This document shows, piece by piece, positions 36,849-44,108 of a stretch of 64,000 nucleotides of DNA. The notes under the pieces are model-generated. The model was not told where the DNA came from, did no database searches, and worked only from the letters and a program-made list of their open reading frames with translations. The stretch comes from Saprospiraceae bacterium (lineage in GTDB: Bacteria > Bacteroidota > Bacteroidia > Chitinophagales > Saprospiraceae). Position numbers and translations under genes: made by a program. The DNA is taken from NCBI GenBank assembly GCA_020631355.1, contig JAHDHL010000004.1, positions 186,001-250,000 on the forward strand, written 5' to 3'. Numbering within the stretch: position 1 is the stretch's first letter; each line of letters begins with the position of its first letter.

Positions 36849-37742
36849 ATGAAAAATCTTATTATCCTACTCTCATTCGGCCTGCTCATCAGTAGTTGCA
36901 TTTCTGAGAAGCATTATGTTTCCATCGACAACATCGAATACAGGGTAAGCCGCCCACCCAATATGGTCAAGATTGACAATAATTTCTTTGCTGACCAAAC
37001 AGAAATCAGGAATATAGATTGGTATGAATATGTCACGTGGATGGGTGAAACCTACGGACTGGAGTCAGACCAATATGAAGCCTCCCTACCGGATACCACG
37101 GTTTGGTCGGGCGAACTTTCTTATAGTGAACCTAGGATTTCTGCATATTTCAAGCATCCTGCTTTTGCCAATTATCCCGTGGTTGGGGTCAGTTATGCCC
37201 AAGTACAGGCATATTGCAGATGGCGAACAGACAGAGTCGCAGAAATCATATTGGTACAGGAAGGCATTCTGGAAGCTCGTCCCAGATATGGTAGCGAGGC
37301 ACCTTTCACCATATCGGATATTGCAGAACTGGATATTCGCAAACCCATATATATTCCTACTTTCCGACTACCTACTGAGGAAGAATGGGAACAACTCGCA
37401 TCCGGCGGATTGGATATACAGAGATTCCCTAACGGCATTGATGAGGAAACCCTCAAGGGAAATGCCAAGGCGAAAGCCAAGTACAATGTGGTAGATACTG
37501 CGGATGAAGCCCAAAACACGGCTCCTGTTGATTCCTATTGGCCCAATAACTACAAGGTCTACAACACTATTGGAAACGTAGCTGAAATGGTAGCTGAACC
37601 GGGAGTATCAAAAGGCGGAAGCTATAATCATTCCATTGAAGAATGTATGATAGAAAACAACATCACCTATGCCAAGGCTGAAAATTGGTTAGGTTTCAGA
37701 TGTGTGGCATATTACGAGCCTGTACAATTCAAGCAAGGCTGA
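36849..37742 (+). CDS. FGE-sulfatase (SUMF1)-domain lipoprotein, GldK/GldJ-like
   Basis: The 297-residue lipoprotein starts at the ATG at 36849, which gives MKNLIILLSFGLLISSC with a lipobox Cys. The rest is a formylglycine-generating-enzyme-like fold: FFADQTEIRNIDWYEYVTWM, FANYPVVGVSYAQVQAYCRW, FRLPTEEEWEQLASGG, NTIGNVAEMVAEPG, and NWLGFRCV at the end. Bacteroidota gliding and T9SS lipoproteins (GldJ, GldK) use this fold structurally, which is more likely here than sulfatase maturation. It overlaps the convergent purK stop by 14 bp. Confidence 0.8.
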   Translation: MKNLIILLSFGLLISSCISEKHYVSIDNIEYRVSRPPNMVKIDNNFFADQTEIRNIDWYEYVTWMGETYGLESDQYEASLPDTTVWSGELSYSEPRISAYFKHPAFANYPVVGVSYAQVQAYCRWRTDRVAEIILVQEGILEARPRYGSEAPFTISDIAELDIRKPIYIPTFRLPTEEEWEQLASGGLDIQRFPNGIDEETLKGNAKAKAKYNVVDTADEAQNTAPVDSYWPNNYKVYNTIGNVAEMVAEPGVSKGGSYNHSIEECMIENNITYAKAENWLGFRCVAYYEPVQFKQG

Positions 37743-38877
37743 TCACCTTGAGGGTTTGCTGTACCATTCGAGCCTTTTCTCTTAGACGGGTCATATCTTG
37801 ATCCACTATGGTTATGTGGCCCATCTTACGGTAGGGTTTGGTCATGGCCTTTCCATAGATGTGAATCTTCACACCTTCTATCGCCAGGCACTCATCCATT
37901 CCCTGATAATGTGCAGGTCCCTTATGGTTGGGTTCTCCAAGCAAATTGAGCATGATGGCGGGTGAGGTGAGTCTCGTACTTCCCAAGGGCTTATTGCTGA
38001 TTGCACGAATCAATTGTTCATATTGTGATGTGATGCAAGCATCAATGGTATGGTGGCCACTATTGTGTGGGCGTGGTGCGACCTCATTCACCAATATCTC
38101 ACCATCCGGTGTCAGGAACATCTCCACAGCCAGGAGTCCACAGACTCCAAAGGATTCGATGACCTCCACAGCCAACTCCTTGGCCCTTAGTTCATATTCC
38201 TCACTGATATCGGCTGGTGAAAGGAGGAATTCCACTAAATTGGCCTCTGCACTAAACAACATCTCCACAGTGGGATAAACAGCTGTTTCTCCGTTCTCAT
38301 TCCGGGCTACTATGACCGCCAATTCCTTGGCAATCGGCACCAAGTCCTCTATGACTGAAGCCGTGGGCAACCATTTATTTTCCAAATCATCCGCATGCTT
38401 AATAACCGCAACTCCCTTGCCATCATATCCGCCTACCCTAGCTTTCTGTACGAAAGGGAAAGTCAAACGGCCATCTTCCAAACGCTCCAATACCTCATCC
38501 TTATCATTCACCAAAAAGAAATCCGATGTAGCAATACCAAACTTCTGATAATGTTCTTTCTGCAATCCCTTATCCTTGATGATTTCCAGCACACTTGGAG
38601 ACGGGTGTACGATTTTCCCCTCTTGTTCCAGTTGCTTCAGGGCATCCGTATTGACCGCCTCAATCTCAATGCTCACGATATCACACTCCCGACCAAAATC
38701 AAGTACAGTTTGTTCATCCTTGAAACTTCCCTCCACGAATTGGGGACAAACCTTGCCTGCAGGGAATTGTTTATCCTCATCCAAGAATCGCAAGTTCACA
38801 TCCCAGTTCTGGGCCGCCAGGGCTGTCATCTTTCCCAATTGGCCTCCTCCTAAAATTCCTATTGTTTTCTTAAACAT
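37729..38877 (-). CDS. purK: 5-(carboxyamino)imidazole ribonucleotide synthase
   Basis: The 382-residue ATP-grasp enzyme carboxylates AIR using ATP and bicarbonate. It begins MFKKTIGILGGGQLGKMTAL. Diagnostic parts are ESFGVCGLLAVEMFLTPDGE and ILVNEVAPRPHNSGHHTIDA, then SQYEQLIRAI and a C-terminal domain with HIYGKAMTKPYRKMGHITIV. The length is normal for the family. It is separated from purE by the FGE-like lipoprotein gene on the other strand, so a purKE transcript would run antisense through that gene. Confidence 0.95.
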   Translation of the reverse strand: MFKKTIGILGGGQLGKMTALAAQNWDVNLRFLDEDKQFPAGKVCPQFVEGSFKDEQTVLDFGRECDIVSIEIEAVNTDALKQLEQEGKIVHPSPSVLEIIKDKGLQKEHYQKFGIATSDFFLVNDKDEVLERLEDGRLTFPFVQKARVGGYDGKGVAVIKHADDLENKWLPTASVIEDLVPIAKELAVIVARNENGETAVYPTVEMLFSAEANLVEFLLSPADISEEYELRAKELAVEVIESFGVCGLLAVEMFLTPDGEILVNEVAPRPHNSGHHTIDACITSQYEQLIRAISNKPLGSTRLTSPAIMLNLLGEPNHKGPAHYQGMDECLAIEGVKIHIYGKAMTKPYRKMGHITIVDQDMTRLREKARMVQQTLKVISLA

Positions 38878-38979
38878 AGATTCCTATTTGGCTTTTGCAT
38901 CAAGATTCAACTAAATTAATGATGAAAGGTTTCGAAGATATCAACATTACTATTCATTCGATTGCGCAAATATACGTTT

Positions 38980-40137
38980 ATGAAGTCAACATTTACCCAT
39001 CCTCTTTCAGGTCTGCTGCTTTCTTTTCTTTTGTTTTGCGCCTGTGCATCCAGCCCTAAAGCCTATCAGGTAGAGCCTATTCTCTACAAGAAGGATTTTG
39101 AGGTACAATACAGACTTAGTCATGAAGCTCCGACCTTTTCCACCTTACATCTGATTGTTGAGAGTGATGATTACGAGGTATCTTTCCAAGCTTACTCCAC
39201 CAGTAACAAGAACATTATCTATGCTGAGGACAAAATTGATGTGAGGGAAGATGCCAGCAGCTTATTCCAGCATACTTTCGAGGTCAGACCCGAGCAGTAT
39301 TTCCTGAAAATCTTCATTAAGGACCATGACCAACAAAGGGTTTTCAGGGATATTATCCAAGTGAATAAGAACACCGCTCTGAGCCAGTTGAAAATCACCC
39401 AAGACCAGAAACCTTTGGTCAGGAATCATGTGCCCATTGATACAGAAATACTACTTGAACATCCTGACCTAGATGTATTGTTCGTTAAGTATTTCGATAG
39501 GACATTCAAGGCTGCAGCACCTCCTTTTTCGAGCAAGGGGTATAAGTTCAATCCAAGGCGGGATGTCACCCAATTTGTAGAAGTACCCAATGGAACGAAT
39601 ATCAAGCTGGAGGGCCAAGGACTATATTTTATCCAAACGGACACTTCGGCCTTAGACGGGATTTTCATTAATGTATTCGAGGATCGATATCCTAGGATAT
39701 CCTCAGCTCAGCAGATGGTGGAAAGCATACGATACATCACCAAGATGGATGAGTACAAGGCACTTTCCGCATCAGGGAACACCAAGGAAGCCATTGACCA
39801 ATTTTGGGTCAGTCGGTCGAGGGACAAGGCATTTGCCAAGGAGATGATCAAGACCTATTATACGCGTGTACAGATTGCTAACAGGGATTTTACGACTTAT
39901 AAGGAAGGATGGAAAACAGACCGTGGAATGATTTATCTCATTTTCGGTCCACCGGATGACATTCGGAAAAGCGCTACCAGCGAAACTTGGTTATATGGTT
40001 CATCTGGCAAGCGGAATGCCGTCAAGTTCGAGTTCAAGAAAAAGCATGGGCAATCACTTCTTATCCGTTCCGACTATCTCAAAAGACCTTGGGATGTGGA
40101 GGTATTCGAATGGAGGAAAGGTATATTGAATGAATAA
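38980..40137 (+). CDS. GWxTD-domain lipoprotein
   Basis: This 385-residue protein starts at the ATG at 38980; a TTG at 38962 gives a poorer start. The signal LLLSFLLFCAC has a lipobox Cys. A beta-rich N-terminal half is followed by the GWxTD domain, seen literally as EGWKTDRGMIYLIFGPPDDI and ending RPWDVEVFEW. The domain is common in Bacteroidota outer-membrane or periplasmic lipoproteins and has no assigned reaction. A hairpin terminator lies 147 bp downstream, but a promoter-like site comes between. Confidence 0.85.
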   Translation: MKSTFTHPLSGLLLSFLLFCACASSPKAYQVEPILYKKDFEVQYRLSHEAPTFSTLHLIVESDDYEVSFQAYSTSNKNIIYAEDKIDVREDASSLFQHTFEVRPEQYFLKIFIKDHDQQRVFRDIIQVNKNTALSQLKITQDQKPLVRNHVPIDTEILLEHPDLDVLFVKYFDRTFKAAAPPFSSKGYKFNPRRDVTQFVEVPNGTNIKLEGQGLYFIQTDTSALDGIFINVFEDRYPRISSAQQMVESIRYITKMDEYKALSASGNTKEAIDQFWVSRSRDKAFAKEMIKTYYTRVQIANRDFTTYKEGWKTDRGMIYLIFGPPDDIRKSATSETWLYGSSGKRNAVKFEFKKKHGQSLLIRSDYLKRPWDVEVFEWRKGILNE

Positions 40138-40233
40138 TGGAAAGAATATATTTCCTAATCCATAAAGTCCTATTTCATAGTCTTGTATGGATAGGGAATT
40201 CGTCCGTATGGAAGAATAATTACATTCCGATTA

Positions 40234-40265
40234 TTGCATTTTAAGCTGAACTTTCTTTACATTTG
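40234..40265 (+). promoter_or_regulatory. Bacteroidota-type promoter upstream of the greA leader
   Basis: TACATTTG at 40258-40265 is an exact -7 box (TAnnTTTG), with TTG at 40234-40236 after a 21-nt spacer as the -33 element. Transcription would start near 40271, just before the terminator hairpin. Confidence 0.55.
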
Positions 40266-40283
40266 TAATGTATTAATCAACGT

Positions 40284-40324
40284 GAGAGCATTCTGGTACA
40301 TACCAGAATGTTCTCATTTTTTAT
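40284..40324 (+). terminator. Intrinsic terminator or attenuator upstream of greA
   Basis: A 13-bp stem (GAGAGCATTCTGG at 40284-40296 with CCAGAATGTTCTC at 40303-40315, one G-U pair) encloses a 6-nt loop and is followed by ATTTTTTA. It can end transcripts from the GWxTD gene and from the promoter at 40234. Confidence 0.88.
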
Positions 40325-40456
40325 CCCTCGGCTAGCCGAAGTACCACACTTTAGACTGTAGAGAGACGGTCAAATTCCATCAGTTCAGGACTTAAAAATG
40401 GAAAGTGTCATCACTTTAGCATAGGGGATTTTATTTTATATCAAAAGCATATTCTT

Positions 40457-40933
40457 ATGTCGAAATATAGTTATATGACCCAAGAGGGGTATGACAAATT
40501 GGTTGCTGAATTGGATGATTTGAAAACTAGGGGCCGTTCAGAAGCTGCCAAGGCCATTGCTGAAGCAAGGGAGAAAGGAGACCTTTCCGAAAACGCAGAG
40601 TATGATGCTGCCAAGGATGCACAGGGTCTATTGGAATTGAAAATTAATGAGATGGAACTGACCCTTGCGAGTTCAAGGGTATTGGACCAAAGTGAATTGG
40701 ATACTTCCAAGGTTGTGGTATTTACTACCGTGACCATCAAGAATATGAAAAATAACCGTGAGATGGCATATCAGTTGGTTTCCGAAGCTGAGGCGAATCT
40801 TAAGGAAAAGAAAATTTCGGTTACCTCTCCTATTGGACAAGGTCTATTGGGCAAGAAAATCGGAGAAATCGCAGATGTTACGACACCTAATGGAGTCGTA
40901 CAATTCGAAATCATGAATATTGAACTACTCTAA
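40457..40933 (+). CDS. greA: Transcription elongation factor GreA
   Basis: The 158-residue protein rescues backtracked RNA polymerase by stimulating transcript cleavage. The N-terminal coiled coil (YMTQEGYDKLVAELDDLKTR) carries the loop acidic residues in AREKGDLSENAEYDAAKDAQ. The C-terminal FKBP-like domain ends ISVTSPIGQGLLGKKIGEIA. Length and order are standard. It is preceded by a short leader-like unit and followed by tRNA-Arg. Confidence 0.95.
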   Translation: MSKYSYMTQEGYDKLVAELDDLKTRGRSEAAKAIAEAREKGDLSENAEYDAAKDAQGLLELKINEMELTLASSRVLDQSELDTSKVVVFTTVTIKNMKNNREMAYQLVSEAEANLKEKKISVTSPIGQGLLGKKIGEIADVTTPNGVVQFEIMNIELL

Positions 40934-40958
40934 GGAATTATTTTTCCGAATGATTGGT

Positions 40959-40966
40959 TATTTTTG
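40959..40966 (+). promoter_or_regulatory. -7 box of the tRNA-Arg gene
   Basis: TATTTTTG is an exact TAnnTTTG match 35 bp before the tRNA and 26 bp after the greA stop. No convincing -33 element is visible. Confidence 0.45.
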
Positions 40967-41001
40967 CACATAGCGAATCATGTCATTTGCCATATGTAAG
41001 A

Positions 41002-41073
41002 GGTCCCATAGTTCAATGGATAGAATAGCGGTTTCCTAAACCGTAGATCCAGGTTCGATCCCTGGTGGGACTA
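41002..41073 (+). tRNA. tRNA-Arg (anticodon CCU)
   Basis: The cloverleaf can be drawn completely. Acceptor GGTCCCA pairs with TGGGACT (first pair G-U). The D arm is GTTC...GAAT, and the anticodon stem GCGGT/ACCGT has loop TTCCTAA (anticodon CCT). The T arm is CCAGG TTCGATC CCTGG and the discriminator base is A. CCA is not encoded. A terminator follows at once. Confidence 0.95.
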
Positions 41074-41077
41074 CTAG

Positions 41078-41117
41078 AAAGAGCTTTAAAAAAGTCTATA
41101 CTTTTTAAAGCTCTTTT
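41078..41117 (+). terminator. Terminator after tRNA-Arg
   Basis: AAAGAGCTTTAAAAAAG pairs with CTTTTTAAAGCTCTTT around a short TCTATA loop with one bulged A; the downstream arm itself ends in a T run. Confidence 0.8.
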
Positions 41118-41192
41118 GCATTCTAATTACTTCTATTTAAATTAAAACGCTTCTATATTCACTTCACCAAGCGTTCATGTTTCACCAAATAC

Positions 41193-41288
41193 TCAAGAAT
41201 GCACCAAGGCAACCGCACTTACTTGGCCTTGGGCTAATAAGCTAAAGTTTACTAGGAATAGTGTGATTAAAAGATTTTTGGGTTTCAT
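41193..41288 (-). pseudogene. Signal-peptide-only ORF (gene remnant or tiny secreted peptide)
   Basis: The 31-codon ORF encodes an export signal (MKPKNLLITLFLVNFSLLAQ) plus about eleven residues (GQVSAVALVHS) and a stop. It has the start of a secreted protein but no mature domain. The sequence after the stop gave me no continuation, so it is either a remnant whose body was lost or a very short peptide. It lies downstream of two other decayed or orphan genes on the same strand. Confidence 0.4.
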
Positions 41289-41362
41289 TTTTTATTGTTT
41301 AATTGGGAATTAACAGCAGAAAAATATACTCTCCATAAACTCTAATCACATTAGATTAAATG

Positions 41363-41908
41363 TCAATAAAAAATAGTGCGAAGACATTCCTTTTCATTAC
41401 CTATAGAGTTGTATTGCCTCCTACAGTGCTTCCTTTCTTCAAAAGATTCCCAAAATTGAAAACTATATTCTCTACGCTCATAATGATATACAGCATCGAA
41501 CATATATCCAGCACTCTCATATATTTTTTCACCAGAATAAACCTTATAACCAAAATAAACAGGCAATACGCCATACAAGCCATAATTCTCAAACTCTCCT
41601 ACCTTATATCTGGGTTCAAAGTTCATCGTCTGGAAAGGCTGTACAAGATAAAAATCATCCGTATTTATTTCACATAGAACGTAATCATCAGAACGAATAG
41701 AATCATTCAACCCTTCCAAAAATCTAAAATCAAAATCAAACCTGAATTCATATAGAACACTTGAATCCATAGATAAAACTTGTACTCCGTGTACAATAGT
41801 AGTATCACAAAAGTGGTCATCAATTGTACTAAGGTTTGAAGACAAAAAGGAATCCGCCTCTAATCCGAAAAGCCAAAATGCAAAAGAAAAAAATAGGGGA
41901 CTAAACAT
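41363..41908 (-). CDS. Exported protein of unknown function
   Basis: The 181-residue protein has an N-terminal hydrophobic signal (MFSPLFFSFAFWLFGLEADS) and an aromatic-rich mature part (YESAGYMFDAVYHYERREYSFQFWESFEE). Two Cys lie far apart in the mature part. No family was recognised. The ATG follows the stop of the frameshifted lipoprotein gene by 1 bp, so the two were once one operon. The gene is AT-rich and looks recently acquired. Confidence 0.55.
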   Translation of the reverse strand: MFSPLFFSFAFWLFGLEADSFLSSNLSTIDDHFCDTTIVHGVQVLSMDSSVLYEFRFDFDFRFLEGLNDSIRSDDYVLCEINTDDFYLVQPFQTMNFEPRYKVGEFENYGLYGVLPVYFGYKVYSGEKIYESAGYMFDAVYHYERREYSFQFWESFEERKHCRRQYNSIGNEKECLRTIFY

Positions 41909-41909
41909 A

Positions 41910-42220
41910 TTAAAAGAGTTTAGAATAATCTGGATTTGAGCTTCTACCTTTCATGACATACAATTGATAGTTATCATAAGTTTCTAATTCTAAATCAGAA
42001 ATACTTAACGAATCAGACCATTCGCAATCAATTAATTTATCATGTAAAAGTGCTCTATAATAAATACTATCATCAAAAAAAATAGTTTGTCTCTTTAGGA
42101 TACTTGAGCTAACAAGATCTCAAAACAGTCATTAAAATCCGACTTACTTATCACCGCATCACAATCTGACAATAAAAAAAGTAAAGTGAAGCTTAATAAA
42201 ATTATGAAAATCGCTTTGAT
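41910..42220 (-). pseudogene. Frameshifted small lipoprotein gene
   Basis: Two frames join into one plausible protein. The first runs from about 42220 as KAIFIILLSFTLLFLLSDC, with a lipoprotein-like signal, through SKSDFNDCFEILLAQ to a stop. The second continues with SILKRQTIFFDDSIYYRALL and ends YVMKGRSSNPDYSKLF. They meet near 42095-42110, beside an eight-base A run at 42075-42082. The expected start codon is ATC, one base from ATG. Either the gene is decayed or the assembly has an error. Confidence 0.55.
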
Positions 42221-42626
42221 TTATTCAATCTCTTATTATCATAAAGGACTGTTGCTCTGCAATAAAACCACAGTCTTTTGATTGGGAATTTAATGAGTAC
42301 CTACATATTTAGGCACCCGATAGGAATGCGGTATTGGGTTTATGTTTTATAAGTATAGGATTCATAAAATGCAGAATGCCTAAATATTCTCATCAACAAA
42401 CAGTTAGTAACTCCTGACACTTCATTTCAGTTACAAAATTCCTATATTCGCCATCTCAGCAAACTAAGACACATATAGATTTATATGTATTAATTAACTC
42501 ATTTTGGATGATAACCGAATCCTAAAGTAAATTACAGGGTTATTCCACAAAATAAAAAAATCAATTGTTGACAGGAAGAAAGTTCCACTCCAATAATATT
42601 CTAACTAACTATTGAAATAAATTAAA
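42221..42626 (+). other. 406-bp intergenic region
   Basis: AT-rich sequence without an ORF of coding character, RNA gene or clear terminator. It must contain the promoter of the CHAT gene at 42627, but no exact TAnnTTTG box is close to that start. Confidence 0.5.
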
Positions 42627-43508
42627 ATGGCTGATTTTTATGCCCAATGCGAGAAACAACTCGCCCAAGGAAAACTTAATGAAACCATCGAGGCAATGCT
42701 CAATTGTCTCAACAGCACACCACACACCAGTCTTCGTGATAGCGTCATCATGCAAAGTGCCAGAATTGCCGAATCAAATAGAAGAATCAGGGATGGTATT
42801 TCTGACCCCAGTAATGAAAGTAGGACAAGGAATATGGTAAGAATGGCTCTTATGACTATTCTAAGGGAAATGAAAGATGAGGGAATCTCTTGTGGCGGGG
42901 CTGTACAGGGAGAAGTTACTCCTCCTGCTACCCCAACTGAACGTGAAATCAGGAAGATATTATTTTTCGGTGTTAATCCGAAAAATACCCGAAGGATAAG
43001 AATTGATGAAGAAGTAAGGGAAATAGAGGAGGAACTCACAAAAGCCAACCAAAGGGACGGTTTCGAATTAACGACCAAATGGGCTATCAGAAGTCGGGAT
43101 CTACAATTCAACATGGTCAATTATAATCCTGATATTATTCATTTTTCAGGCCACGGAGAAAAGGATGGCATCCTCATCGAGGATAAGAACGGACTTGCCA
43201 AAATCATTACTGATGATGCCATAGAGCTTCTATTCTCCATGTTCAATGATATCCAATGTGTGGTTCTGAATGCTTGCTACACCTATGAACAAGCCAAGCT
43301 TATTTCACAGTTCGTACCCTTTGTCATCGGTCTTCCCAGAAAGGTGAAAGATACCGTAGCCATACAATTCTCCATCGGATTCTACATGGCACTTGGTGCA
43401 GGAAAGGATTACAAACAAGCTTTCAAGATGGGACTGGCCATGGTCAAAATGGAAGTTCCTAATGCGGAGGTCATCCCTATTCTGATTGAGGGTGAATCAA
43501 CGACGTAA
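42627..43508 (+). CDS. CHAT-domain protein with N-terminal effector-associated (EAD11-like) domain
   Basis: Residues 1-85 of this 293-residue protein form a small helical domain (LAQGKLNETIEAMLNCLN, then SVIMQSARIAESNRRIRDGI and RNMVRMALMTILREMKDE). This has the pattern I associate with EAD11: a self-association domain found on conflict-system effectors. A short linker leads to a compact CHAT domain with His176 (IIHFSGHGEKDG) and Cys217 (VVLNACYTYEQ), then FVIGLPRKVKDTVAIQFSIG. There is no signal peptide, so it is cytoplasmic. The EAD is expected to recruit it to a partner carrying the same domain, which is not seen in this window. Its end overlaps a convergent gene by 12 bp. Confidence 0.72.
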   Translation: MADFYAQCEKQLAQGKLNETIEAMLNCLNSTPHTSLRDSVIMQSARIAESNRRIRDGISDPSNESRTRNMVRMALMTILREMKDEGISCGGAVQGEVTPPATPTEREIRKILFFGVNPKNTRRIRIDEEVREIEEELTKANQRDGFELTTKWAIRSRDLQFNMVNYNPDIIHFSGHGEKDGILIEDKNGLAKIITDDAIELLFSMFNDIQCVVLNACYTYEQAKLISQFVPFVIGLPRKVKDTVAIQFSIGFYMALGAGKDYKQAFKMGLAMVKMEVPNAEVIPILIEGESTT

Positions 43509-44108
43509 CAATTCAAGATATTCCTTATAAATCGATTCCTTTTGTATCCGACCCTTTTCGGAATGGGGGGAATCGATTTTTTGAAGTCGTTGTTGGAAAG
43601 ATTCGATTTCAGGGCGTACTTCCGCTCCCAGGCCATGGAGTCCTACAAGCAGGGATTCTGCAAGCAATCCATTTTGTATGGCATTCCGAATCAAATCTTT
43701 TATGGCGGCTTCGTTATGGATATCGGATTGTTGTATTTCCACTTTTTTTCGGAATGGTAATGAGCGTTTGATATTATCCCGACTCATCAGAAAATGATGG
43801 AGAAGCAACATTCCCTGTATCACAACCATAGCCGTATTCCCATCCAAGGCCACAGTCGTTTGTTGTTGGACAAATTCCTCACTCTCCCTAATCCAATCCA
43901 AAGTTTTGAGCTGGGCGGTTTCAGAAGAACCCGCAAACGAGGCAATCATCTCCCTAAGTTCATCATTATTCAGCAGCCCTGCATTGATGGTCTGTCCCGA
44001 ATCAAAACCCTCGGAAATTTTGGGATAAAAATCAGCAGCGAACTGTTGGGTAATGTGTATCAATTCCCTGGTTCCTAAATATTCTAATTTCTCTTTGATA
44101 TCAGTCAT
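43497..44108 (-). CDS. Unknown protein coupled to the TPR-A gene
   Basis: The 203-residue helical, cytoplasmic protein has ELIHITQQFAADFYPKISEG near the start and AMVVIQGMLLLHHFLMSRDN in the middle. No recognised motif is present. Its ATG overlaps the stop of the 614-residue TPR gene by 8 bp (ATGACTGA), so the two are translationally coupled. It is likely a partner of the TPR protein. Confidence 0.55.
   Translation of the reverse strand: MTDIKEKLEYLGTRELIHITQQFAADFYPKISEGFDSGQTINAGLLNNDELREMIASFAGSSETAQLKTLDWIRESEEFVQQQTTVALDGNTAMVVIQGMLLLHHFLMSRDNIKRSLPFRKKVEIQQSDIHNEAAIKDLIRNAIQNGLLAESLLVGLHGLGAEVRPEIESFQQRLQKIDSPHSEKGRIQKESIYKEYLELLRR

Larger units (their letters stand above)
40138..40456 (+). 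other. 319-bp region between GWxTD gene and greA
   Basis: It contains a promoter-like site at 40234-40265, a strong terminator at 40284-40324, and about 130 bp before greA without a recognisable promoter. No ORF with coding character is seen. The short promoter-to-terminator unit would make an RNA of about 50 nt. Confidence 0.6.

Noticed and set aside
42060-42120. Programmed frameshifting as explanation for the broken lipoprotein gene
   Set aside because: The stop in the first frame is read before the A/T run is reached in the direction of translation, and there is no slippery heptamer with a downstream structure; decay or sequencing error is simpler.
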